From Pirellulales bacterium (GTDB lineage Bacteria; Planctomycetota; Planctomycetia; Pirellulales; JAEUIK01): DNA of 64,000 nt. The translations under genes and the position numbers were made by a program. The stretch's first letter is position 1; each line of letters opens with the position of its first letter. The notes under the pieces are model-generated. The model was not told the origin of the DNA. It ran no database searches and worked only from the letters and a program-made list of their open reading frames with translations. Below are positions 56,601 to 63,128 of the stretch, piece after piece. The DNA is taken from positions 1-64,000 of the forward strand of contig JAHBXR010000014.1 of the NCBI GenBank assembly GCA_019636335.1, written 5' to 3'.

Positions 56601-57099
56601 GAGCGATCACCAGCACCCCGAGCCCGTCGCCCAACCACCACGTTTGCCAAAGGTGCTTCCAATCAGACCAGGGTTGGACATTGCCGAGACAGAGACTCGT
56701 CACCCCCACCGTAGCGCTGAACATGGTGCTGGCGCCAGCGGCGAGGAGGATCAGTCCCAAGACATCCTGGATGCGGCGCAAGTTCCGACGGAAATCGACG
56801 ACGCGCTCGAGGAGCCATGCCCCGAGCAAGGCCTCGCCGGTGTTCCCGCAGGCGATCAAGGTAGCTACCCAGAGGGGTTCGTTCGCCGTGGCATTGGCGA
56901 GAAAGGCGCCGAGCGCGATCCCGGGCCAGACATTTCGCCCCCAGAGCATGACGGCGGCCAGGGCCAGGCCAGAGGCGGGCCATACGACGGAGACTTGCTC
57001 GGTGGCAAAGGCGAGCGACAACCCCAGCTTGGCCGCCAGAAGATAGGCGGCAGTTATGGTAAGGATCGTGCCCGCTCGGGCCATGAGGCCTGATCGCAT
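53647..57099 (-). CDS. MASE1 hybrid sensor histidine kinase with C-terminal receiver
   Basis: This is a 1150-residue membrane sensor kinase. The order is: N-terminal MASE1-type membrane sensor (about 1-290, with VSVVWPASGLALAAVMLWG), GAF (about 310-450), PAS/PAC (about 480-600), a second GAF (about 610-760), HisKA with phospho-acceptor H781 (FLAVLAHELRNPLAPI), HATPase (N box NLINNAAKYT; later GIGIAGHL and GGMGMGLSLARRLAE), and a receiver with D1071 (VFLDLGMPEMDG). ATG 57099 has GGAGA 5 nt upstream. With the Hpt protein and two receiver proteins nearby it makes a plausible His-Asp-His-Asp relay. Its own promoter has no good sigma-54 match. Confidence 0.93.
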   Translation of the reverse strand: MRSGLMARAGTILTITAAYLLAAKLGLSLAFATEQVSVVWPASGLALAAVMLWGRNVWPGIALGAFLANATANEPLWVATLIACGNTGEALLGAWLLERVVDFRRNLRRIQDVLGLILLAAGASTMFSATVGVTSLCLGNVQPWSDWKHLWQTWWLGDGLGVLVIAPVLLTWSEWRRQGKTIESLFTIESVALAIGVATVSSLAFFGTVNSAELEFQLKYAIFPLVIWAALRFGPRGSASAVLLSLAINLLAAASEMQRLSAAPVEEGLIQLQIYMAVVATTGLLLAAAASERDAEISRAQLGQAVTTALTTTESPDRAAQQLIATVCEHLDWDVGAVWTLDSAGTSLRSVGVWQRADRSHDEFAQATRAMTFAPGVGLPGRVWLRQEAIWIADVTRDDHFLRAAVAARCGLHAACTFPIVLGTRFLGVIEFFHRQIQPSDPELLATMSAIGVQAGLFIERWRTQESLRQREHELTDFLESAALGIQWIDADGTIVWANRALLETLGYERGEFIGHNILEFHFDRTAARDILVRMVQGEAVLDFETRLRAKNGSAHDVLMSSNVYREGGRFAYTRCFVRDVTENKRAEQATQFLADAGSLLAALDDPESTLQEIAALAVPTFADWCVVRMVAPDDSLRVVAIRHVDEAKTELGARLYERYPPRCDLPFGAPHIVATGASELVTELTPEMLQATAQNAEHLEMLVQLALVSYLGVPLRVRGRIVGIVMFGTAESRRRFDAADLAVAEEIARRASLALENAQLYAEVRLADRRKDEFLAVLAHELRNPLAPICSALEILKLPDLETASIDEAHQLIDRQVRHLVRLVDDLLDLARIMQGKIELRMECIDLVATVRRALETAAPTVQTGQHQLEVSLPDEPIYVDADPVRLVQVLSNLINNAAKYTERGGSIAVRCELEGRLGVVRVRDTGIGIAGHLLAPIFEPFFQADEAVRRAQGGMGMGLSLARRLAELHGGSIRAMSAGIGKGSEFIVRLPAVLTKSVSSDEPPGDADASEHDATIERRRTMVVDDNADVAQSLAMLLRLTGQHVRVANDGQTALELARAETPEIVFLDLGMPEMDGFAVAGAFRADPTLRRCVLVALTGWGQEEDRRRTREAGFDHHLVKPASLADVQRILAESNPRQPAGDAATTS

Positions 57100-57171
57100 G
57101 AAGGTCTCCGCTGGCAAACCGCCACCTTCATGGTGCGCGGCCAATGCCGTGAAGGCAAGACGAGCAGCGAC

Positions 57172-57303
57172 CTATTGCATTTTATCTCCGCTAGACATGT
57201 CTGTTTTGCCGAGCACGATCAGCGCCAGCAGCGAGATGATCACGGCCACCACGGCCTCGAGTGACGGCAGCGACCAGCCTGCTTGATCCCACAGCGTTTC
57301 CAT
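57172..57303 (-). CDS. tiny single-helix membrane protein
   Basis: This is a 43-residue candidate protein, METLWDQAGWSLPSLEAVV followed by a hydrophobic helix and a polar tail KTDMSSGDKMQ. It lies between the DUF4142-like terminator and the kinase gene, all on the minus strand. Its ribosome binding site is weak (GAAAAG), so it is a hypothetical gene. Confidence 0.45.
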   Translation of the reverse strand: METLWDQAGWSLPSLEAVVAVIISLLALIVLGKTDMSSGDKMQ

Positions 57304-57374
57304 AGTGGCTTTTCGAGCAGCGAAGGAAAGGGTCGGTTGAACGAATTCCCGAGTAGGTCGCGAGTTGGTCTGCA

Positions 57375-57419
57375 AAAAAGAGAGGAGGGGGTCGCTGTGT
57401 GGGGAACACAGCGGCCCCC
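57375..57419 (-). terminator. intrinsic terminator after the DUF4142-like gene
   Basis: On the minus strand a stem of about 14 bp (GGGGGCCGCTGTGT / ACACAGCGACCCCC, one mismatch) with loop TCCCC is followed by a C/T-rich tract ending in six T residues. Confidence 0.82.
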
Positions 57420-57495
57420 TCAGGGCAATCGGCGACGGCGGTTGGGGGAGAACCGATTGATGTGAAGTCGCTCGATGGCCCTAGCACCTGTACGT

Positions 57496-58287
57496 TTACT
57501 CGCCGAAGGTGAGGGGCAGAAACGCCGTCACCTCGGTCGAGTCGAGCTTGTCTGCCAGTTGTTCGGCGTGGTCGAGGTGTGCCTTGGTTTGGGCGATCGC
57601 TTCGTCGAGCACGAGGGCAAAGCGCCCTGTCGCGTGCTGGCGGCACACGGTCAAGGTGTCGAGAAGCTCGCGATGCGTGGCCACCTGTTCGCCGAGAAAG
57701 CATTGATCGAATTCATCGCGGTCTCGTGCGTCGAACATGGCCTGCGTCGATAGAACCCGCTGCTGCCCCAACTCGCGCTTCACTTGCAGGAGAAAGGTAT
57801 CCTTGTTGATGCCCTGTTCCGAGGGCTCTCGCAGGGGGGGAAACTGCCCCGCCGAGGGACGCACCGATCGCGACGTCTCGTCGACCGCGTTCGCCGCCGG
57901 GCGGCGAGTCGATGGTGCCCCGAGCGCGTCGGACCGAGCAGCGCGGTTCCATTGTCCCAGCATCGTGCCCGAAAAAGGACGCAGGTTCTGGATCAAACGC
58001 GTGTGATCTTGCACGACGATTTGCAGGAAGCGACGGACGGTTTCGTCTTGCAGCCGCCCTTGAGCATGCTGACAAATGGAGATTTCGCTCTCGTGGTCGA
58101 CGATCAGCCAGGCAGCCAGTTGAACGTCGGCGATGGAGGGGGCCGGCGGCGCCGACTGGATCACCGTGACGCCAGCGTCTTGCTCTTGCCGTGGCGCCTG
58201 TCCGATGGCCAGCACGGGGGCCAACATCCAGCCGATTGTGTAGGCAGAAATGGCCAGTCCCGCTCGTCCGCTCAGCAAGGCACGCAT
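57496..58287 (-). CDS. exported DUF4142-like (ferritin-like) protein
   Basis: This is a 263-residue exported protein with an N-terminal signal (hydrophobic segment through PVLAIGQA). The mature part has two helical halves separated by a Pro/Arg/Ser-rich linker: first 'DVQLAAWLIVDHESEISICQHAQGR...IVVQDHTRLIQNL', later 'FLGEQVATHRELLDTL'. The 'DHxxxIxxxxHAxxR' and 'DH' pattern matches DUF4142 ferritin-like domains. ATG 58287 has AAGGAG 6 nt upstream. The orphan sigma-54 match upstream (58335) faces the other way, so its promoter is unknown. A strong terminator follows. Confidence 0.78.
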   Translation of the reverse strand: MRALLSGRAGLAISAYTIGWMLAPVLAIGQAPRQEQDAGVTVIQSAPPAPSIADVQLAAWLIVDHESEISICQHAQGRLQDETVRRFLQIVVQDHTRLIQNLRPFSGTMLGQWNRAARSDALGAPSTRRPAANAVDETSRSVRPSAGQFPPLREPSEQGINKDTFLLQVKRELGQQRVLSTQAMFDARDRDEFDQCFLGEQVATHRELLDTLTVCRQHATGRFALVLDEAIAQTKAHLDHAEQLADKLDSTEVTAFLPLTFGE

Positions 58288-58334
58288 GACATGCTCCTTT
58301 CCCGAACCCAGCAGAACCTTCGTCTCGGCCTGCA

Positions 58335-58350
58335 TGGCAACTCTTTTGCA
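58335..58350 (+). promoter_or_regulatory. orphan sigma-54-type element, antisense-facing
   Basis: TGGCAACTCTTTTGCA on the plus strand has GG-N10-GC spacing, TGGCA at -24 and a perfect TTGCA. It points into the 3-prime end of the minus-strand gene at 58362-58592, with no plus-strand gene beyond. Confidence 0.4.
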
Positions 58351-58361
58351 AGTGGCTTTAC

Positions 58362-58592
58362 TTAGGTTTGTCCCAAGTGGTGCTTCGACTCGCGGCGGAC
58401 TTCTTCGCGATTCAGCGTGTTTGGTCGGCGCGGTTGTAACTGATCGGCACGTTCACGCTCAGCCCGTTTTTCTTGACGGGTCTTCATGCGGCGATTCGTG
58501 GTCTTCTCTTCCTGCGTCTGTTCGCCGCTACGAGTTTTCGAACGGTCTTGACGTTCGCGATCTTGTTCGTTCGGTCTCGGTTGCTTCGGCAT
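58362..58592 (-). CDS. small highly charged protein, function unknown
   Basis: This is a 76-residue protein almost free of hydrophobic residues and rich in Arg, Lys, Glu and Gln, hence probably disordered or nucleic-acid-binding. ATG 58592 (MPKQPRPNEQ) has GGAG 8 nt upstream. Such small hydrophilic proteins accompany stress genes in other genomes, but I cannot name a family. Confidence 0.6.
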   Translation of the reverse strand: MPKQPRPNEQDRERQDRSKTRSGEQTQEEKTTNRRMKTRQEKRAERERADQLQPRRPNTLNREEVRRESKHHLGQT

Positions 58593-58715
58593 GGTGACTG
58601 CTCCAGAAGGGAAAACGATACCGCGAAAGGTGCTCGGGACGACCGGGTTGCCGCGCGACGCCCTCTTTTGTGGTATACGAAAGAGGGAACGCCGGCGGCA
58701 ATCGATGAGGTTCAA

Positions 58716-59360
58716 CTAGAAGTTGAAGCGGATGCCCGGTCCGACATTAACCCCGGGGCGGCCATAGTAGCCACGGTTGTTGTAATTGTACGGGCGGTTG
58801 CCGCGGTAACCGTCGTAATAACGATCGCCGTAGTAGCCGTCGTACCCGTCGTAATACCGGTTGCCGTAGTACCCGTCATTGTAGCCGCGGTAGTAATTGA
58901 AGCGGCGCGCCGGGCCACCGTAAAACGGTTGGCCAGCGACGTAGTTGTTCCAGCGATCGCCACCCCAGTAGACCCAACTGTTATTGGGCTGCCAGTACCA
59001 CCAGCGACCATTGTGGTAGCGATAGCGCCAGCGATTGTCCGCGCGATCGCGGTCGGCGTTGACGCCCGCATTCACGTCGGCCTGTACGTTCCCGCTCGCG
59101 GCGGGCGGGTTCACGTTGACGTTTGGCGCGACCGTGGCGTTCGGCGCCACGTTGACGTTGGCGTCAGGCACGTTGACGTCGGCGTTCGGCGTGTCGACCT
59201 GTACGTCGGGCGTGTTGACGTTGGCATTGGGATCGACCGTCACCTGTCCACCGCCGACATCGACCGACGGGCCGCCAGGCACGTCCACGCTCACCTGAGC
59301 CACCCCCCGCGAGCAATACAATGCTGACGCGAGCGTGGCTAACCAGAGGAAATTTTTCAT
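58716..59360 (-). CDS. secreted Val/Asn/Asp-repeat and Tyr/Gly-rich protein
   Basis: This is a 214-residue exported protein. A signal peptide ends near RGVAQ. Residues about 20-105 form a low-complexity beta-type repeat built of PxVxV / NVNxPD units. A Trp/Tyr segment follows (RYHNGRWWYWQPNNSWVYW), and then a Tyr/Gly/Arg/Asp-rich tail with repeated YYGDRYYDGY units. ATG 59360 (or GTG 59363) has GGAGGG upstream. It is probably an extracellular or cell-wall matrix protein under the sigma-54-type promoter at 59467. Confidence 0.78.
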   Translation of the reverse strand: MKNFLWLATLASALYCSRGVAQVSVDVPGGPSVDVGGGQVTVDPNANVNTPDVQVDTPNADVNVPDANVNVAPNATVAPNVNVNPPAASGNVQADVNAGVNADRDRADNRWRYRYHNGRWWYWQPNNSWVYWGGDRWNNYVAGQPFYGGPARRFNYYRGYNDGYYGNRYYDGYDGYYGDRYYDGYRGNRPYNYNNRGYYGRPGVNVGPGIRFNF

Positions 59361-59466
59361 CACACGACCCTCCCTAAAACGTGTTTTGGAAACGGAGCTT
59401 TCGACCGTGTCTCGGCTTCACTCGCGCGGTCACACGGACGACCGCCTCACATGTTGGAATTGCTGT

Positions 59467-59482
59467 CGCACACCCTGTGCCA
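59467..59482 (-). promoter_or_regulatory. sigma-54 promoter for the secreted repeat protein
   Basis: On the minus strand TGGCACAGGGTGTGCG has a perfect TGGCAC, GG-N10-GC spacing and -12 GTGC. The -12 element is 108 nt before ATG 59360. Confidence 0.7.
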
Positions 59483-59668
59483 ATAGCGCGGATCTCGGGA
59501 AAACTCGTGTTTTTGAGTGACAAATGGCTCAAGAGACTCTTCCTGTCTGGGACAACGCGCATGCGCTGGGGCAACACTTCTGGTTGAGCGTTCAACCTGC
59601 TGGTCGCGGTACGTGCAGTCGGGTTGTCGAGTCACCACCAGACCTGCGCCCGGCGAGAACTGCACCAT

Positions 59669-59684
59669 TGGCACGATTTTTGAA
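59669..59684 (+). promoter_or_regulatory. imperfect sigma-54-like element
   Basis: TGGCACGATTTTTGAA has a perfect -24 box, but the invariant -12 GC is GA, and the distance to ATG 59734 is only 51 nt, unlike the other sites. It may be a weak or decayed promoter. Confidence 0.35.
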
Positions 59685-59733
59685 CTTCGTGGAGGGCGTC
59701 GTTTTGCTTTCCCCCTTCTCGAAGGAGTCTGTC

Positions 59734-60093
59734 ATGCCACGTGGAGACAAATCGAAGTACACCGATAAGCAGAAGCGAATGGCCGAAAAGATCGAAGCTG
59801 GTTACACAGATCGCGGCGTGTGGAAGCAAGAGGCAGAGCGGCGTGCCTGGGCCACCGTGAATAAATCGAGCGGCGGCGGCAATAAGCCAGGGGGATCGGG
59901 GCATGGCGTGCCCGACAACACGGAGGCCGCCAAAAAAGGTGGCCGGAAGGGGGCCGCGATCGTGGCGGGGGGGCCTGCCAAACAGCGTTCGGCCTCGGCC
60001 AAGAAAGCTGCTCGCACGCGAGCGGCGAACGCGAAGAAGAAATCGGGCACGCTCGTCGCCGGCCCCCAGGCGCGAGCCCGCAAGTCGAAGTGA
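59734..60093 (+). CDS. small basic protein, 'plasmid stabilization'-like, with Ala/Lys tail
   Basis: This is a 119-residue basic protein. The N-terminal half (MPRGDKSKYTDKQKRMAEKI...GVWKQEAERRAWATVNKSSGGG) matches small proteins that databases often label plasmid stabilization protein, although no plasmid role is shown. The C-terminal half is Ala/Lys/Arg-rich and histone-H1-like, suggesting DNA or RNA binding. AAGGAG lies 7 nt before ATG 59734. Confidence 0.75.
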   Translation: MPRGDKSKYTDKQKRMAEKIEAGYTDRGVWKQEAERRAWATVNKSSGGGNKPGGSGHGVPDNTEAAKKGGRKGAAIVAGGPAKQRSASAKKAARTRAANAKKKSGTLVAGPQARARKSK

Positions 60094-60111
60094 GCGCGAA
60101 CTCATAGAAAG

Positions 60112-60149
60112 AGCCGGCGAGTGGCGCTGGAGGTCGCCACTTACCGGCT
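60112..60149 (-). terminator. terminator hairpin between convergent genes
   Basis: A 13-bp stem with a 2x2 internal loop (AGCCGG..AGTGGCG / CGCCACT..CCGGCT, loop 8 nt) has a T-rich tail (CTTTCT) on the minus strand. It therefore serves mainly CsbD and probably also the convergent gene. Confidence 0.65.
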
Positions 60150-60182
60150 TACGGGAATCGCCTGTGGGGCAATCCACGCCCG

Positions 60183-60386
60183 CTAACAGTTGCAACTCTT
60201 CTCGAACTCGCGGATCTGGTCTTCCGCGGCTTCCTTTTGAATGCCGTAGCGCTCGCGAATGCGGCCGGCGAGCTGATCGCGCTTGCCCGCGATGACGTCG
60301 AGGTCGTCGTCGGTGAGCTTACCCCACTTCTCTTTGACCTGACCCTTGACCTGCGTCCACTTCCCGGCGATTTGATCCCAGTTCAT
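60183..60386 (-). CDS. CsbD-family stress protein
   Basis: This is a 67-residue protein with the CsbD signature MNWDQIAGKWTQVKGQVKEKWGKLTDDDL followed by VIAGKRDQLAGRIRERYG. CsbD proteins are induced by general stress in many bacteria; their action is unknown. ATG 60386 has AGGAGA 7 nt upstream. A consensus sigma-54-type promoter lies at 60487, overlapping the end of the upstream transporter gene region. A CNC tail at the C-terminus is unusual. Confidence 0.93.
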   Translation of the reverse strand: MNWDQIAGKWTQVKGQVKEKWGKLTDDDLDVIAGKRDQLAGRIRERYGIQKEAAEDQIREFEKSCNC

Positions 60387-60486
60387 CGCTTCTCTCCTGG
60401 AACGAGTAACGATCATCTTTCGGGGTAGCGAGAGACTCGCTTCTCCGCAGCGCACGACGTCGTCGCTGATTTCGTCCCGGAGGAAA

Positions 60487-60502
60487 AGCAACTCACGTGC
60501 CA
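60487..60502 (-). promoter_or_regulatory. consensus sigma-54 promoter for CsbD
   Basis: On the minus strand TGGCACGTGAGTTGCT fully matches TGGCACG-N4-TTGCT, followed by a T-rich start. The -12 element is 102 nt before ATG 60386. It sits directly after the stop of the AI-2E transporter gene. Confidence 0.9.
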
Positions 60503-60503
60503 A

Positions 60504-62399
60504 TCACACGGCTTCGGCTTGCACGGTCGATCCCGTCGGTACGGGCGGAGCGTGTTCCACCAGTCGTTCGGCCAGATTGAGCATCTCGACAAAATGCGTT
60601 ACGACGTGATCGGCGCCGGCTGACTTCAATCTCGACTGCGTATACTCGCCATCGCCGCGTCCGTGCCACAAGCCAATAATCACCTTGAGGTAAGGAAACC
60701 GGCGGCGGAGCCGTTTCGTAAGGTATTTTGCGTGCAACTCCGAGATGGGGGAGACGGCCACAAGGGCGACCAGCGCGATCTGTTCCACCGCCACCAGCTC
60801 GACGATCTCGCTGGCCAGGGTATCGACCGACGCGCTGGCGACCGCAATCCCGCGTGCGTGTAGCCGTTGGGTCAGCATCGTGCCGGCGACGATATCGCCC
60901 GGAGAATGGGCCGGCGCAACCAGCACCCGTGGCTTCGAAGCGGTCGCATCTGATTCGTCCACGTCCGCATTGGCTGCTGGACTGCCAACGGCAGCGCCAT
61001 CCGTGCGGCTGCCGATATCGTCGATCAGATCCTCGACAAACTCCAGCATGAATCGCCGCCGGGCATCGTCGAGGACGCCATCGGCATGATCGCGCTCGGC
61101 CTGCGCCAGTGCCGGCAGCAGCGCGGCCTCGTAGAGTTGATCGAGATCGTGTTGTGCGAGGTAGTCGTCGATGACGCGTTGGGCCTCGTCCTGGTCGACG
61201 GCCAGCAGACGCTGGTAAACCCGGGCTTCCGTGGGGAGCGCCGGTTCATCGCTCAGCAGGATGTGAACGAATCGCAGTTGCGGAACGTGGCGACTAGCGA
61301 CCGTCAGGCAGACGGTGAGCGGCGTGGCCAGGATCAACCCGATAGGGCCCCAGAGCCAGGTCCAGAAAAAGGCCGACGTGATGATGCCCAGCGGCGAGAC
61401 ACCCGTGCTCGAGCCATACAGCCAGGGCTCGAGCACGTTGTTGGTGATGAGCTCGAGCACGACAAAGAGCGCTGCTACCAGCAGCACGGTGGTCCAGCCG
61501 TGACTGACGGCCAGCGACACGCTCAGTGGCATCAACGCAGCCACCCAGGGACCCACGTAAGGGAGAAACCGCAAGACGGCGCCAAGGAAGCCCCACAAGG
61601 CCGCGTTGGGAAGTCCGATCGCCCACAGGCCTAGGCCGACCGCGATGCCGTACGTCACGTTGATAATCAGTTGCATCCGCAGATAGCGGCTCACGAGGTT
61701 GGTCGCCTCGTCGATCGTCTGCGTGGCGACGTGGAGTTGCCCTTCGCCGGCCAGTGCGATAACTCGATTGCGCAGCCCTTCCCGTTCGAGCAGCATAAAG
61801 ACGGTCAGCACCACGACGACCCCCAGAGTGCCGAGCGAGCCGAGCAGCGCGGCGGCCGAGCCTTGCAGCACGCCCACGAAATTCATGGGGGCCTCGACCA
61901 CTTTGACCGGCACGGGGGCGTTCTCTCGCGGTGAGTTCTGGGCGTCCGAGCCTGACGCCGGCGCGGCCGATTCAGACAGGTTGGCGTCTTGCACTTGTTT
62001 GGAGGTGTGCGAAAGCTCCCGCGCAAGCTCGCCGATCGAATTGGTAATTCGCGAAAATGTGCCGCCGGTGGTCGAGCGAACGCCCTCGACTTTTTCGCGC
62101 AGGTTTTCCTTGTATTGGGGCAACTGCTGGGTCAGTTGGAAGACCTGCCCCGCCATGGCGTAACCGATCAGCATCACGATGCTGCCGGCGAACGTTACGA
62201 CCAACACCACGGCGACCGCGCGCGGCACGCGCCAACGTTCCAGCCGCCAGACCAGGGGAGAGAGTACAAAGCTCAAGAACCCGGCCAGGGCGAAGGGAAT
62301 CAGGACGCCCCGCGCGAAATAAAGGGCACCAATCGTCGAGATCACCACGGCCAGGACCAGCAGGCGCGAAGAATTCGTGCCGGAATCGATGCGTACCAT
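60504..62399 (-). CDS. AI-2E-family transporter with C-terminal B12-binding-like domain
   Basis: This is a 631-residue protein. Residues about 10-390 form the AI-2E/TqsA-like permease with about eight membrane helices and an extended charged extracytoplasmic loop (about 75-150). Family motifs include 'NAALWGFLGAVLRFLPYVGPWVAAL' and NNVLEPWLYGSSTGVSP. After a helical linker, residues about 490-610 form a Rossmann-like domain (PRVLVAPAHSPGDIVAGTMLTQRLHARG...) resembling cobalamin-binding domains but without the DxHxxG motif. ATG 62399 is the best start but has a weak ribosome binding site. A sigma-54-type promoter lies 92 nt upstream. Export of a signal or osmotic solute is possible. Confidence 0.85.
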   Translation of the reverse strand: MVRIDSGTNSSRLLVLAVVISTIGALYFARGVLIPFALAGFLSFVLSPLVWRLERWRVPRAVAVVLVVTFAGSIVMLIGYAMAGQVFQLTQQLPQYKENLREKVEGVRSTTGGTFSRITNSIGELARELSHTSKQVQDANLSESAAPASGSDAQNSPRENAPVPVKVVEAPMNFVGVLQGSAAALLGSLGTLGVVVVLTVFMLLEREGLRNRVIALAGEGQLHVATQTIDEATNLVSRYLRMQLIINVTYGIAVGLGLWAIGLPNAALWGFLGAVLRFLPYVGPWVAALMPLSVSLAVSHGWTTVLLVAALFVVLELITNNVLEPWLYGSSTGVSPLGIITSAFFWTWLWGPIGLILATPLTVCLTVASRHVPQLRFVHILLSDEPALPTEARVYQRLLAVDQDEAQRVIDDYLAQHDLDQLYEAALLPALAQAERDHADGVLDDARRRFMLEFVEDLIDDIGSRTDGAAVGSPAANADVDESDATASKPRVLVAPAHSPGDIVAGTMLTQRLHARGIAVASASVDTLASEIVELVAVEQIALVALVAVSPISELHAKYLTKRLRRRFPYLKVIIGLWHGRGDGEYTQSRLKSAGADHVVTHFVEMLNLAERLVEHAPPVPTGSTVQAEAV

Positions 62400-62489
62400 G
62401 GACAGGAATCCGCCTTCGTTACGGGTGAGGTGGTGGCCGAACGCACGTCCGCGTATGCAGGGCTGCCGAGTTGGTTGCTCGGCGAGCAG

Positions 62490-62505
62490 TGCAAATTCTT
62501 TGCCA
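62490..62505 (-). promoter_or_regulatory. sigma-54 promoter for the AI-2E transporter
   Basis: On the minus strand TGGCAAAGAATTTGCA has GG-N10-GC spacing, TGGCA and a perfect TTGCA. The -12 element is 92 nt before ATG 62399. Confidence 0.8.
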
Positions 62506-62650
62506 CGGCCGCATGTACTGTACACCCGCCCCACGTGGGACAAAACGTTGGCCGCCTTCGAGCCAGCGCGAATCGTGGCAGAACAGGTTTTTGAGCGCGC
62601 ATCTACCGCGTCCCCCCAAAAAAGAGGTCAGGTTGCGAGCGACGGCTCGT

Positions 62651-62666
62651 TGGCACGGTGATTGCT
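62651..62666 (+). promoter_or_regulatory. consensus sigma-54 promoter for the coiled-coil lipoprotein
   Basis: TGGCACGGTGATTGCT is a full match to TGGCACG-N4-TTGCT. The -12 element is 86 nt before ATG 62751. Confidence 0.9.
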
Positions 62667-62750
62667 TTAGCCCTTGTTCCAAGAACCGCCATGCGTCGTG
62701 CAAATCGCACCGGTGGCGCCACCATCCAGCTACTTAGATCGGAGTAAGCC

Positions 62751-62999
62751 ATGCGAAAGTATTTGCTCATGACCGTTGCCGCCTCGATGTTGGGTTGTCT
62801 GGGCTGCGCCAAGTCGGTCGAAGACGAAGCCCGCGACGTGCGCGAAGCGCAGCAACGCGCGGCCGAGAACATCGCCGAAGAGCAGCGTGACGTCCGCCAG
62901 GAGCAGATCGAGGCCGGCGCCGAGATTCGCGAGGAACAGCGCGAGCTCGATCAGGCGATCGACGATGCCCGCACCGACGGCGATCCCACGACGCCGTAA
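62751..62999 (+). CDS. small coiled-coil lipoprotein
   Basis: This is an 82-residue lipoprotein: signal MRKYLLMTVAASMLGCLGC (lipobox LGCLGC), then one continuous charged helix (ARDVREAQQRAAENIAEEQRDV...) predicted to form a coiled coil, like Lpp or YgdI-type envelope spacers. It is the first gene after a consensus sigma-54-type promoter. The DUF892 gene follows after 129 nt and may be co-transcribed. Confidence 0.85.
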   Translation: MRKYLLMTVAASMLGCLGCAKSVEDEARDVREAQQRAAENIAEEQRDVRQEQIEAGAEIREEQRELDQAIDDARTDGDPTTP

Positions 63000-63128
63000 C
63001 ACAACCCCACGCACGTCGGCCCACGATTCAATGCAGGCGGATGTGGCGGCGCGGACTCGATCCGCGCCGCCACATGGGACCCCCTCTTGTACGCACGACC
63101 GCTTATTTGCCGCCAGGAGAAACACACC

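Larger units (their letters stand above)
59361..59733. other. divergent region with two promoter-like elements
   Basis: About 370 nt hold the sigma-54-type promoter of the 58716 gene (59467 minus) and an imperfect one before the 59734 gene (59669 plus). No gene was seen. Confidence 0.5.
62400..62750. other. divergent region with back-to-back sigma-54 promoters
   Basis: About 350 nt contain sigma-54-type promoters at 62490 (minus) and 62651 (plus), about 145 bp apart, with a CCCACGTGGG palindrome (62530-62539) between them. Confidence 0.6.

Noticed and set aside
55324..57093. 589-residue plus-strand ORF antisense to the hybrid kinase
   Set aside because: No recognisable domain and biased residue content; the minus strand encodes a complete sensor kinase.
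58335..59560. GGGACAA / TTGTCCC words near three sigma-54 elements (58368, 59549, 62537) as a shared enhancer
   Set aside because: Seven-base words with variable distance and orientation, absent from the other promoters; not enough to claim a binding site.
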